Shown: positions 30,271-38,576, counted from the first letter of the stretch. The stretch: DNA of 64,000 nucleotides from Symbiodinium natans (GCA_905221605.1 CAJNDS010002150.1:561485-625484), one strand, 5' to 3'. The notes: generated by a model from the letters alone, not told the origin. Made by a program: numbers and translations.

Positions 30271-30600
30271 TCATAAGCTCCAGACCCAGGCCCCAAACCC
30301 TGCTTGAAGGTTCGAAAGAGTGATAAGGACACCGTAGGAGGCTGTAACCAGGTGTAACTTTGAGATTACCCTACTTTCAATCCAACTTTTAGCCATCAAC
30401 CTCCAAATGCACGGTTTGGGCTTTCTTGATCTTCGGGAGCCAAAGCTAAGCCGTCTACAAGGGGGTTTAGGGTTGAGGGTTTTGGTTTTGGGGTTCGACC
30501 CCTTGGCCACTGCAACCCCCAAAAACCTGACCCCAAGCCAGAAACCCCCTAAGGTTGTACCCCTAAAAGGTTTCTCTTGATCCACCTTAGGGGTCCAAGA
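30271..30600. other. Unique stretch, no clear gene
   Basis: A 104-codon minus frame (30,271-30,585) exists, but its second half is telomere-type translation (NPKTKTLNPKPP). The first half (KSWIESRVISKLHLVTASYG at about 30,330-30,390) is unique and could be a small exon. Confidence 0.25.
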
Positions 30601-30648
30601 CAGAGCCCCATGACAAAACCAAAACCTCTAAACACTAGGCACCATACC

Positions 30649-30752
30649 TAAACCCTAAACCCTAAACCCTAAACCCTAAACCCTAAACCCTAAACCCTAA
30701 ACCCTAAACCCTAAACCCTAAACCCTAAACCCTAAACCCTAAACCCTAAACC
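30649..30752 (-). repeat. Telomeric array CCCTAAA
   Basis: 15 perfect heptamers. Confidence 0.96.
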
Positions 30753-30756
30753 CTGG

Positions 30757-30840
30757 CCCTTCCGAATAAATTGCGCCCTTGCGTCGGTACTGCCGCCGAC
30801 TCCTTCTGTGGCCAGGAGCCCGATCCCAGCCACAGAGAAC
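30757..30840 (-). other. Possible exon
   Basis: After the acceptor-like CTGAGCTCAG... the minus frame reads FSVAGIGLLATEGVGGSTDA, then RAQFIRKG, between head-to-head arrays. No donor is evident before the CCCTAAA block. Confidence 0.35.
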
Positions 30841-30867
30841 CTGAGCTTCGGGTTTCGGGCTGTTAAG

Positions 30868-31030
30868 GTTTAGGGTTTAGGGTTTAGGGTTTAGGGTTTA
30901 GGGTTTAGGGTTTAGGGTTTAGGGTTTAGGGTTTAGGGTTTAGGGTTTAGGGTTTAGGGTTTAGGGTTTAGGGTTTAGGGTTTAGGGTTTAGGGTTTAGG
31001 GTTTAGAGTTGAGGGTTTAGGGTTTAGGAC
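30868..31030 (+). repeat. Telomeric array TTTAGGG
   Basis: About 22 heptamers. Confidence 0.96.
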
Positions 31031-31164
31031 TTAAAACTCTAAGCCATTCAGAAGTTAAGGAGCCTCGGAGGCATTGGGGCTTTTGGAGGTTTAGAAGCTT
31101 TGAGGCTTTGGGTGTAAGTTAAAAGGTTTGGGGCTGAGGGTTTCTGGCATGTGGGGCTTGGGGT

Positions 31165-31255
31165 TCTTGATTTGGGGGTTTACGAAAATAGGGGACCCAA
31201 AATAGACCCCAAATAGTAGGATTCCCTGATAATAGGGACCCCAATAAGATTACCC
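31165..31255. repeat. Dispersed repeat, copy 1 (GGGGTTTACGAAA type)
   Basis: Shares with 31,945-32,030: GGGGGTTTTACGAAA, AGGGGA-CCC, ATAGACCCCCAAATAGT, GGATTCCCTGA and ACCCCAAT in the same order. About 75% similar by eye. It is probably a small transposon remnant. Confidence 0.65.
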
Positions 31256-31256
31256 C

Positions 31257-31305
31257 CCTAAACCCTAAACCCTAAACCCTAAACCCTAAACCCTAAACCC
31301 TAATT
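31257..31305 (-). repeat. Telomeric array CCCTAAA
   Basis: Seven heptamers, abutting the dispersed repeat. Confidence 0.9.
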
Positions 31306-31324
31306 TCCTAAACCCCCATTTGGG

Positions 31325-31389
31325 TTTTGCGCAAGAACCGGGCGCACGTGACACACCAGGTCTTCTCAACCATGGTCCGCCCTGGTGGC
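31325..31389 (-). other. Possible exon with good acceptor
   Basis: Minus TTGCTTTAGTCTTAG is a pyrimidine-rich acceptor ending at 31,390. The frame then reads PPGRTMVEKTWCVTCARFLR, then KTQMGV; a GTGTGTC inside could be a donor. The plus frame (LRKNRAHVTHQVFSTMVRPG) is also open. Confidence 0.36.
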
Positions 31390-31407
31390 CTAAGACTAAA
31401 GCAACTG

Positions 31408-31550
31408 CCCTAAACCCTACACCCTAAACCCTAAACCCTAAACCCTAAACCCTAAAGCCTAAAGCCTAAACCCTAAACCCTAAACCCTAAACCCTAAACC
31501 CTGAACCCTGAACCCTGAACCCTGAACCCTAAACAAACCCTAAACCCTAG
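31408..31550 (-). repeat. Telomeric array CCCTAAA/CCCTGAA
   Basis: About 19 heptamers. Confidence 0.93.
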
Positions 31551-31689
31551 GCTCTTGAACCACGGGGGGGTGGGGGGTGGGGGGAGGGACGGTCAGAAGG
31601 GATCCTAACCTCCCCCCCTTTCACCCCCCCCCCCCCAAAAAAAAAAGAACTCTACCCTCTAAGCCCTCAAGCCAGGACACACCTTTGGA

Positions 31690-31870
31690 AGGGTTTAGGG
31701 TTTAGGGTTTAGGGTTTAAGGTTTAGGGTTTAGGGTTTAGGGTTTAGGGTTCAGGGTTCAGGGTTCAGGGGTTTAGGGGTTTAGGGGTTTAGGGTTTAGG
31801 GTTTAGGGTTCAGGGTTCAGGGGTTTAGGGGTTTAGGGGTTTAGGGTTTAGGGCTTAGGGCTTAAGGCTC
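31690..31870 (+). repeat. Telomeric array TTTAGGG with duplicated variant block
   Basis: The sequence TTCAGGG x2-3 followed by three GGGGTTTA units occurs twice (31,745-31,790 and 31,805-31,845), an internal duplication of about 60 bp. Confidence 0.92.
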
Positions 31871-31944
31871 AGGGCCTGGCGAGACCTTGCCTTTCACAAA
31901 CACGGGGATAGCAAGTGCTAGGCACCTTCAGGAGTTCTTCATTG

Positions 31945-32030
31945 GGGGGTTTTACGAAACCAGGGGATCCCCAACAATAGAGACCCCCAAATAGTCGGAT
32001 TCCCTGAAAGAACCCCAATCAGGCACCCCT
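31945..32030. repeat. Dispersed repeat, copy 2
   Basis: Second copy of the element at 31,165; no telomeric array adjoins it here. Confidence 0.6.
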
Positions 32031-32154
32031 AGTCTCGGAAACCCTCATTTGAGAAGCGCACCCCTCAGCCCTACACCCCGGAGCCATGCCCGGCTGCCCG
32101 GCATAATTCAGAGAATTTAGAGTTCGAAGAATTAGGGCTTCGGGTTTAGGGCTC

Positions 32155-32271
32155 ATGGACCTCGATTGCCAGCTAAGAAGCGGAAGTGCTGCAAGCCAGA
32201 ACCTGAAGGGGGCATTCTTGCCACGCAGCTCCCAGAACCCTAGACCTCATCTGGGTTGGCGGTCTCTTCAA
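32155..32271 (+). CDS. Candidate first exon with ATG and GT donor
   Basis: The ATG at 32,155 opens a frame reading MDLDCQLRSGSAASQNLKGA, then FLPRSSQNPRPHLGWRSLQ, ending at CAA/GTAGGG after exactly 39 codons. Upstream (GGGTTTAGGGCTC) is telomere-derived. A second frame contains AKKRKCCK, a basic cluster, and stays open to TAG, so the frame is not certain. It leads a run of plus-strand candidate exons to 34.14 kb, but its phase does not join directly to the next candidate. Confidence 0.35.
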
Positions 32272-32586
32272 GTAGGGTTTCTGTTTCATATGCTTTATAG
32301 GGGCATCTATTGGGGTTCTGATTCGGATATCTAGGGGGCTACATTAAGGTATAAGGGTCACCGTTTTCGGCCCCTAGAGCCTCGGGCCCCCGGCTGCCCA
32401 TGCCGCATGTGGCTGCTGCTGTGTGCTGATCTCCGATTCATGAGGGAAGTTTGTCGAAGGTCACTGCATTTCAGTTTCAACCTACTGGGTTGAACCCTTA
32501 GCTCTAAAACCAACAGCAAGACAGCAGCCACTTTGTCGCCAGCAGCATAGCCTGACCAACAGACCAGAAGAAGGTGATTCCTACAG

Positions 32587-32845
32587 GACAGCGAAGAAAC
32601 AACGACACCGAAAACCTGAGCACGAGAGGGCAGGCGAGAAAGGCCGACGCGGGCATGGAGCTCAAGAAGACCTTTATGGTGGCGGTGCAGGAAAGGGGAG
32701 CCCCGGAGTTGAGGGTAGAGCAGCCTGAGGCAACAGCTGTGGGAGCTCACACTGTCCAGCCACATGCACTTAGCGTCCAAGGGGGTGGCACTCCAAGATG
32801 CCTGGAAGGTGCCACCCCCTTGACCCACCGTGCCTTCAGTACCCT
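32587..32845 (+). CDS. Candidate 259 nt exon, both splice sites good
   Basis: GTGATTCCTACAG ends at 32,586 and GTAAGATT starts at 32,846. Between them one frame is fully open and reads QRRNNDTENLSTRGQARKAD, AGMELKKTFMVAVQERGAPE, then a Val/Gln/Pro-rich part to FST. The residue mix is soluble and non-repetitive. It contains a perfect 14 bp inverted repeat (separate entry). The minus strand has a 171-codon frame over the same region, which I take as the shadow but cannot exclude. No domain recognised. Confidence 0.45.
32778..32822. other. 14 bp perfect inverted repeat (hairpin)
   Basis: CAAGGGGGTGGCAC at 32,778-32,791 pairs with GTGCCACCCCCTTG at 32,809-32,822 around a 17-base loop. Inside a putative exon it would form a strong RNA stem; alternatively it marks a small inserted element. 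Confidence 0.8.
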
Positions 32846-33069
32846 GTAAGATTGATGGGCGGGCGGTACCCAAAAACGTCCCCGTAGTTTACCTTGACCT
32901 TGTAAGCAAAAGCAAGGGACCATGATTTAGACATCTGACCCATGTGGCCTGAGGGTTCAAGCTGTCAAACCCTAAACACGGTTCTAGGGTTTGGATTTTA
33001 GGGCCAAAATGCATGCCGCAAGGAATCCTCCTCCAGCATACTTCCTACCTCTCGCCCCGCTCTCCCTAG

Positions 33070-33099
33070 GCTCTGAAGCGCACAGGAAATCTCATCTCA
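33070..33099 (+). CDS. Candidate 30 nt micro-exon
   Basis: CGCCCCGCTCTCCCTAG is a strong acceptor ending at 33,069, and CTCATCTCA/GTAAGC is a strong donor at 33,100. The 30 nt read SEAHRKSHL in the frame whose phase fits the next candidate exon at 33,663 (one base left over here, two supplied there). The intron between them, 33,100-33,662, holds TTTAGGG blocks at 33,370-33,450 and 33,580-33,608. Confidence 0.45.
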
Positions 33100-33269
33100 G
33101 TAAGCCCCTCAGCCTGAGCCCCCAAAACCCCCAAAACTATAAATCCCTAAACCCAAAGGGGAGCTTCCCCAAGCCCCCTGAACCCTAAACCCTAAATCCT
33201 GAACCCCAAACCGTAAACCCTACGCCCCCTACTGCAAGCCCCTAAGCCCCAACCCCAAATCGACATGGC

Positions 33270-33345
33270 ATCCTGCCAGGGGGCCAATTCCAGGGCCGAA
33301 AGAGGCCACGGTGGAGCAGCCTCGGTGCACTCACTGGTGGGGGAT
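33270..33345 (+). other. Coding-like island inside the putative intron
   Basis: From an ATG at 33,267 the frame reads MASCQGANSRAERGHGGAAS, then VHSLVGDFG. If real it would be an alternative exon between 33,099 and 33,663. Confidence 0.25.
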
Positions 33346-33459
33346 TTCGGGGGTGGAGGTTGTTCAGGATTTAGGGTTTAGGGGTTTGGGGGTTTTGGGG
33401 GGTTTAGGGTTTAGGGCTTGGGGGTTTAAGGTTTAGGGTTTAGGGTTTAAGGCTTTGCG

Positions 33460-33538
33460 CCCCACATGTCATAGTTCGCTGGGCACTGGTGGCACAGAAC
33501 GGTTTCCAGCTCCCACATGATTCTAGTTCAACTTGTCG
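33460..33538 (-). other. Minus-strand island with the strongest acceptor on that strand
   Basis: Minus CAGTTTTTCCTGTCTCGCAG is a textbook acceptor ending at 33,539. It is followed by RQVELESCGSWKPFCATSAQ in one frame; another frame from an ATG reads MWELETVLCHQCPANYDMWG with a C-x-x-C. A CCA/GTGCCC could be the donor. This conflicts in strand with the plus candidates around it, so overlapping or convergent genes would be needed. Confidence 0.38.
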
Positions 33539-33662
33539 CTGCGAGACAGGAAAAACTGCTTTGAGTAAATGGTTTAGGGCTTAGGGTTTAGGGTTAAGTT
33601 TAGGGTTTCTTCGTCTGGCACACGCTTGCCGTTGGTCAATTCGTCTTCTCTTTCCCTGTTAG

Positions 33663-33733
33663 ACACAAGGTTTCGTGCGGCGGTCGAACGGTCAATTGGC
33701 AATCAACTGCTCTTGAAAGTTCAAACGAACAAT
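33663..33733 (+). CDS. Candidate 71 nt exon, best splice signals of the window
   Basis: TCGTCTTCTCTTTCCCTGTTAG ends at 33,662; AACAAT/GTAAGA follows at 33,734. Between them the frame (two bases, then 23 codons) reads TRFRAAVERSIGNQLLLKVQ, then TNN. The base composition is balanced, so openness is not a GC effect. TTTAGGG-type sequence sits 55 bp upstream, and CCCTAAGCCCTAAA repeats begin about 30 bp downstream, so both introns start or end in telomeric DNA. No family recognised. Confidence 0.55.
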
Positions 33734-33904
33734 GTAAGATACACAGGGCGCAAAGCCCGAAACCCTAAGCCCTAAACACGAAACCCTAAACCCTAACAAA
33801 GTAAGTTCCCCGCAACCAGAGAATGCAAGGGCGCCCCTTGATGTTGTCATCCAGGCCTCCCGCATCTCTCAAACCCTAGAGTCTTAAGACCTTATGGTTT
33901 CGGG

Positions 33905-34032
33905 TGTAGGGTTTATAGGGGTTTAGGGCTTAGGGTTTAGGATTTAGGGTTTAGGGTTCAGGGTTTAGGTTTAGGGTTTAGGGTTTGGGGTTTGGGGTTT
34001 AGGGTTTAGGGTTTAGGGTTTAGGGTTTAGGG
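33905..34032 (+). repeat. Telomeric array TTTAGGG
   Basis: About 17 units, several with deletions. Confidence 0.9.
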
Positions 34033-34042
34033 TCTACAGTAG

Positions 34043-34142
34043 GGTGGCAAGAACACAAAAGCCGGTCGGAGTAGCAGGCACGCCAGGATCAGCAGCGGCA
34101 TGGAGATCAGGGGAGTCCACCACCATGGCACATCCTGATGAT
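34043..34142 (+). other. Possible further exon of the 32-34 kb group
   Basis: Following GGTCTACAGTAG, two frames are open: VARTQKPVGVAGTPGSAAAW, and GGKNTKAGRSSRHARISSGM, whose phase would fit 33,733. It ends in the poly-G tract. Confidence 0.3.
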
Positions 34143-34143
34143 C

Positions 34144-34246
34144 GGGGGAGGGGGGGGGGGGGGGCGGGGGGGGGCGGGGGGGGGGGCGGGGGGGGCGGGG
34201 GGGGGGGGCGGGGGGGGGGGGGGGGGGGGGCGGGGGGGGGGGGGGG
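34144..34246. repeat. Poly-G tract with single C interruptions
   Basis: About 100 bases of G with eight isolated C residues. It has strong G-quadruplex potential and directly precedes a TTTAGGG array. The glycine-rich frame is an artefact. Confidence 0.95.
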
Positions 34247-34252
34247 TTTTTA

Positions 34253-34410
34253 GGGTTTAGGGTTTAGGGTTTAGGTTTAGGGTTTAGCGGTTAGGGTTTA
34301 GGGTTTAGGGTTTAGGGTTTAGGGTTTAGGGTTTAGGGTTTAGGGTTTAGGGTTTAGGGTTTAGGGTTTAGGGTTTAGGCGGTTTAGGGTTGAAGGTTTA
34401 GGGTTGGGGC
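34253..34410 (+). repeat. Telomeric array TTTAGGG
   Basis: About 20 heptamers. Confidence 0.95.
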
Positions 34411-34633
34411 AGGGGAGGAGATACGGGAAGCTTAGGTGGTTGTAGGGGCTCAGGGTGTGGGGAGAAGGATTTGCGGTCCAGGGGAGGGGCTTGGGTTTGG
34501 GGGTTTGGCATTCCGCTGCCAAAGGTTAGGGTTTCTGTCTGAGGACTTCAAGTTCAGGGATTAAGGAGTTTGGGCTTTAGGTGTTCAGGGCAAAGGAGTT
34601 TGGGGACCTTGTTTGGGGTTCGCGGGGTTAGGG

Positions 34634-34732
34634 GGTTTGCGGTTGGTTTGCGGTTGGTTTGCGGTTGGTTTGCGGTTGGTTTGCGGTTGGTTTGCGGTTG
34701 GTTTGCGGTTGGTTTGCGGTTGGTTTGCGGGT
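34634..34732. repeat. 11 bp minisatellite GGTTTGCGGTT
   Basis: About nine perfect copies. The G/T richness and TTTGCGG core could derive from TTTAGGG-like units, but the period is 11. Open frames on both strands follow from it. Confidence 0.93.
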
Positions 34733-35054
34733 CTTAGGGGCGCCGGGACGAACGAGCGGCTAGAAACCCTCAACCCCACGAATCCTTTAGTGTTAGGGTT
34801 TAGGGTTTACCTGTTAGGGATAAGGGTTTAGGGTCTGGAGTTTAGGGTTTAGGGTTTAGGGTAGACTACCACCCAAGTACCCCCGGACCCCAAATAAGAC
34901 CCATGAACCCTTAAGTGGGGCTTTTGGGCCGTATGTGGGGAGAGGACTTATCGCCCAAACTACCCCTGAACCCTAAACCCAAAACTAGGCGTCTTTGTCA
35001 CTCACAGCACTTGATGCGCATCTGCGAGCCCGCAAAACAACCACAACCCCAACC

Positions 35055-35240
35055 CCCCCCCCCCCCCCAAAAAAAGAAAAAAAGCCTAAGAACCCTCCCC
35101 CCCCCCCCTTGAAAAAAAAAAAAAAAGAAAACCCTAAAGCCGCTAGGAAACCAAAAACCCAACAAAAACCGAGCAACCCAAACCAGACAAAAAACCCAAA
35201 AGCCCCTAGGAACCCCAAAAACCCTTAAAGCCCTGAAAAA
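35055..35240. repeat. C- and A-homopolymer-rich tract
   Basis: Runs of C (16 and 11) and A (up to 14) alternate, followed by AAAACCC words. Confidence 0.85.
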
Positions 35241-35249
35241 ATCATCCGA

Positions 35250-35325
35250 GGGGCCTCCACGGCCAGGGCGCGCCAGGACAGAAGCGCCGACTCCTGAGCT
35301 CGGGGGCGCACTTGGAATTTGGAGG
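35250..35325 (-). other. Possible exon
   Basis: Minus frame reads AQESALLSWRALAVEAPRMI, then FSGL and TAA; two other frames are also open. Confidence 0.27.
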
Positions 35326-35327
35326 GA

Positions 35328-35545
35328 GGTTTAGGGTTTAGGGTATAGGGTATAGGGTATAGGGTATAGGGTTTAGGGTTTAGGGTTTAGGGTTTAGGGT
35401 TTAGGGTTTAGGGTTTAGGGTTTAGGGTTAGGATTTAGGATTTAGGATTTAGGGTTTAGGGTTTAGGGTTTAGGGTTTAGGGTTTAGGGTTTAGGGTTTA
35501 GGGTTTAGGGTTTAGGGTTTAGGGTTTAGGGTTTGGGTTTTAGGT
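35328..35545 (+). repeat. Long telomeric array TTTAGGG with GGGTATA and TTTAGGA sub-blocks
   Basis: About 30 heptamers, including five GGGTATA and three TTTAGGA copies in clusters. Confidence 0.95.
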
Positions 35546-35547
35546 TA

Positions 35548-35652
35548 GGATGTTCCCCCTTATACTAACAGTCCCTAATGGGGATTATAGCGATTCTAGT
35601 ACCCCCTAGCATAATCCCCATTCAGGACTGCTAGTACAAGGGGGAACATCCC
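35548..35652. mobile_element. MITE-like element, GGATGTTCCCCC family, best copy
   Basis: The left end GGATGTTCCCCCTTATACTA is repeated inverted at the right (TAGTACAAGGGGGAACATCC), and the inverted match extends inward to AATGGGGATTAT for about 41 bp with four or so mismatches. Related copies are at 56,698-56,779 and 59,461-59,652. No coding capacity; it abuts a telomeric array. Confidence 0.8.
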
Positions 35653-36039
35653 AACCTCTGGGGTTCTAGGGGTTTGGGGGTTTACGGTTTGGGGTTGAGG
35701 GTTTTGGGGCTTAGGTATAGGGGCTTTGGGGTCGTAACGTTTTGGGGTTGCAGGGCTTGAGGGTTGTAGGTCTTAGGGTTTAGTGCTCTGGGGCTTTGGG
35801 GTTTGTGGCTGTGGGGGTTTGGGGAGATAAGGGCTGTCGGGTTTCGGTAGAGTGGTTTTTGTGCTTCTGGATGCCCAGCCCAGAAGGCCAAGGGTCCTCA
35901 CTTTGCCTTCAGGGGCAACAAAGAAAACCCAACCTTGACAAAATTGAAAGCTTAAGTCCAGATTTCGGAGTTTCGGCTTAGGGTTGCAGGGTTTAGGAAT
36001 TGAGTCTCTAAACCCTAAACCCTAAACAGACACTCTTGG

Positions 36040-36140
36040 GGTTTAGGGTTTAGGGCTCAGGGCTCGCGGGCTTAGGGCTTAGGGCTTCGGGCTTGCCGGC
36101 TTGCGGGCTTAGGGCTTAGGGCTTAGGGCTTCGGCTTAGG
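36040..36140 (+). repeat. Degenerate GGGCTTA array
   Basis: TTAGGGC variants in imperfect heptamer register. Confidence 0.85.
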
Positions 36141-36433
36141 GCTCCATGGTCCCCTAACCCAGAACCGTAGAGTTCTCAGCATTCGCCCAAGCAGCAGAGC
36201 GCCACGTGTCCGCGGCTGGGAAAGGATGGGATAGGTGCCTCCGTGGCGATGTGGTGGGTTTGGGGCTTAGGCTTTACCAGCCGAGAAAAAGCAACGGCAA
36301 AAAGCAGCAAGGCCTCCAAACTCTGAAATTGAACCAAAAACCCGACAACCCCAAACTCTACACCCTAAACCCTAAAACCCCGAAGTCTAGACCCTGAACC
36401 TCAGACCCACAAACCGCGCCTTTCTCTCGGCAG

Positions 36434-36572
36434 CGCTGGAGGGCTCTGCAGGTACAACGAGGTCTGCAGGAACGACAGCGACCTTGGGCTTCGGGGGTCC
36501 CAGCCTTTGGCCTTTGGGTTCCCACACCCTCAGAGCCCCAAACCCGGAAAAAATCCCAAAGAAACGTCGGAA
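36434..36572 (+). CDS. Candidate exon with good acceptor
   Basis: CGCCTTTCTCTCGGCAG is a good acceptor. The frame reads RWRALQVQRGLQERQRPWAS, then GVPAFGLWVPTPSEPQTRKK and on to the C run at 36,581. A CTGCAG/GTACAA at 36,452 would instead give an 18 nt micro-exon. A donor further on is not clear. No family recognised. Confidence 0.36.
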
Positions 36573-36834
36573 AACTTAAACCCCCCCCCCAAAAAAAAAA
36601 AAAACCTTAAGCTTTGGGGAAAACTTTAAGCTTTGGGGTGCTCCCGGATCATTTAGGGCATCGGGGCTCCCTTTTTCTCAGGCCATAGGGTAAGCCTAGA
36701 GCCTACTACACGTACTGGGAGTCTCATGGGTAGCTTTGTAAGTAGGGTGTTTAATAGCTCAATAACCCTGCTTATACCTACCCCCAAACCCTAAGTCCCT
36801 AAACCCTAAACTCTAAACCACGTAAGCCTCCGAG

Positions 36835-36915
36835 TAAGCGGTCGGGCGGCGCATCGTCCTGCGCGGAAGTAGCAAGCGGCCTTTCGGGGCAGGCACCGGC
36901 CTCCGCGGGCGGGGG
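36835..36915 (-). other. Possible exon
   Basis: After the acceptor-like GCTACTTCCGCGCAG the minus frame reads DDAPPDRLLGGLRG; a longer reading upstream is AGACPERPLATSAQ. Confidence 0.3.
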
Positions 36916-36973
36916 GCACGGGGGGTTTGCAGGGCTCATGGGGCTGTAATAGGGTTGGGGCTTAGGGGTTACC

Positions 36974-37018
36974 CCCTAAACCCTAAACCCTAAACCCTAA
37001 ACCCTAAACCCTAAACCC
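36974..37018 (-). repeat. Telomeric array CCCTAAA
   Basis: Six heptamers; a second short block lies at 37,146-37,178. Confidence 0.9.
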
Positions 37019-37268
37019 TCCTTCCATCAACCCATGGCTCAGGTGGCGCTCCCGCGGCTCACTTGAGCATCTAGGCGCGGCCTTTCTGCGGTCAAGCCCT
37101 GGAGATAGACCCCAAGCCTCAACCCTGCAACGCATCACCCCGGACCCCTAAACCCTAAACCCTAAACCCTAAACCCTGAGCCCAAAGCTCAAGGCCCAAA
37201 GCCCAACGCCCAACGCCCAAAGCCCAAGGCCCCAACACCTGAACCCTACACCCTGGCCTTTCTGCCAG

Positions 37269-37330
37269 CTTCAGCAACGCTCTCTGCGAGGAGCCTCCAT
37301 GAGGGACTTTTCGAAATTAAGAAGGCAATC
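37269..37330 (+). CDS. Candidate 62 nt exon
   Basis: CCCTGGCCTTTCTGCCAG precedes and ATC/GTACTG follows. The phase is two bases then 20 codons: SATLSARSLHEGLFEIKKAI. The upstream flank is a degenerate CCCTAAA/GCCCAAA repeat; the downstream flank grades into TTTAGG-like sequence. No family recognised. Confidence 0.42.
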
Positions 37331-37647
37331 GTACTGTTTTGGGGTTTCGGGTTTAGGTTTTAGAAAACTGGCACGAGGGTCGAATGTTCAGGTGTCAGGT
37401 TTAGGTTTCGGGGCCGAGGGGCAGGGTGCTGAGAGGACTTGAGGTTCAGGGCTGTAACAGACATCTTACAGGGTGTAGGCTTTTGGGCGAGGAATATTGG
37501 GTTCAGGATTTTCCTGAACCCCCTCAACCCTAAACCATAAACCCGAACCCCTACGCTCCAGACCTAAACCCTAAACCTTGGAACCTAGTCTGCAGTCCGG
37601 TAAGATAAACCGAGCGGGGGTTCTTTTCCCATTCTTGTCGTGCTCTC

Positions 37648-37662
37648 TCTCTCTCTCTCTTG
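37648..37662. repeat. (CT)n microsatellite
   Basis: Seven CT units. Confidence 0.8.
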
Positions 37663-37800
37663 TAATTATCGTCTTGGGCTGTACTAGTGTCTATTTCATC
37701 TGACCATGGCTTTTACGCCAGCAAGAAAAAAGATGGCCTGGAACCTGCAAACTAGCCACATAGCCCCATGCAGGAGGCCCCCGAGGACCAATCCACAGCT

Positions 37801-37928
37801 TGTCACAGGGCTTTAGGGTTTAGGGTTTAGGGTTTAGGGCTTAGGGCTTAGGGCTTAAGGGCTTAGGGCTTGGGGCTTAGGGCTTAGGGCTTCGGGCTTA
37901 GGGCTTAGGGCTTAGGGCCTAGGGCCAG
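37801..37928 (+). repeat. Telomere variant array GGGCTTA
   Basis: Three TTTAGGG then about 15 GGGCTTA heptamers with a few GGGCTTC and GGGCTTG. Confidence 0.92.
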
Positions 37929-38073
37929 GGCATTCGTAGTACCTGTGGGCTACTTGGGATTCAGGTCTTGTCACGAGGTCATGCGCCCGGACGACCGGAG
38001 GCTCCACGCACCTGAAAGCCTGGTTTCGGGTTAGGGGCCTAAGGCTGAAGGTTTAGGGTTCCGAAGCCCTAAC

Positions 38074-38131
38074 GCCCCAATCTGTGAAATCCACGGCGGA
38101 AGGCCTGTCAAAGAACTTGTGCACTGCTTCC
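38074..38131 (-). CDS. Candidate 58 nt exon
   Basis: Minus GGGGGTTTCAG precedes; GGC/GTTAGG follows. One base then 19 codons: EAVHKFFDRPSAVDFTDWG, an unusually natural-looking peptide (aromatic, charged, one Trp). Both flanks are telomere-derived. The plus strand is open as well (VKSTAEGLSKNLCTASLK). Confidence 0.4.
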
Positions 38132-38214
38132 CTGAAACCCCCAAACCCTCAGCCTCAACCCCGAAGACTCAAGCCTTGAACCTTAAATCCCTAAACCCTA
38201 AACCCTCTAAACAG

Positions 38215-38310
38215 GACGCATCCTCATTGCAAACGAAGCGGCCGGCACCAGCACAGCACTAACACGCGCTGCGACATCCCCAGAGCCGTCATTGGGAATG
38301 ACTCTTCCAA
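38215..38310 (+). other. Coding-like island
   Basis: After CTCTAAACAG the frame reads RILIANEAAGTSTALTRAAT, then SPEPSLGMTLP, ending at a short TTTAGGG block. Confidence 0.32.
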
Positions 38311-38576
38311 TTAGGGTTTAGGGTTGCAAGGGTTTAGGGTTCCAAAGGCTTACGGATACTTTCGGGGGTGGAAGTGTTTCTGAAGCATAGCACCTGGTGT
38401 TCGTACAACCCTAAACCCCAAACCCTAAACCCAAAACCCTTAAACCCTGTAGCCCTTAAACTCTAAGCCCCAAAGCTCATAATTCCCAAACATGTAGTGA
38501 AGAGTTCGGTTGGCGGATCTCCGTGCGAGCCACGGTGCGGCCAGGGACATCAAGAAGCTTGAAATTCGTACTGGGG

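Noticed and set aside
32358-32873. 171-codon minus frame as the gene of this segment
   Set aside because: The plus strand has a 259 nt exon with consensus acceptor and donor over the same bases and a more natural soluble composition; the minus frame is Leu/Ser/Arg-rich as expected of an antisense shadow. Not fully excluded.
34044-34253. Glycine-rich protein
   Set aside because: The glycine part is the poly-G tract; only the first 35 codons are unique and are listed as a possible exon.
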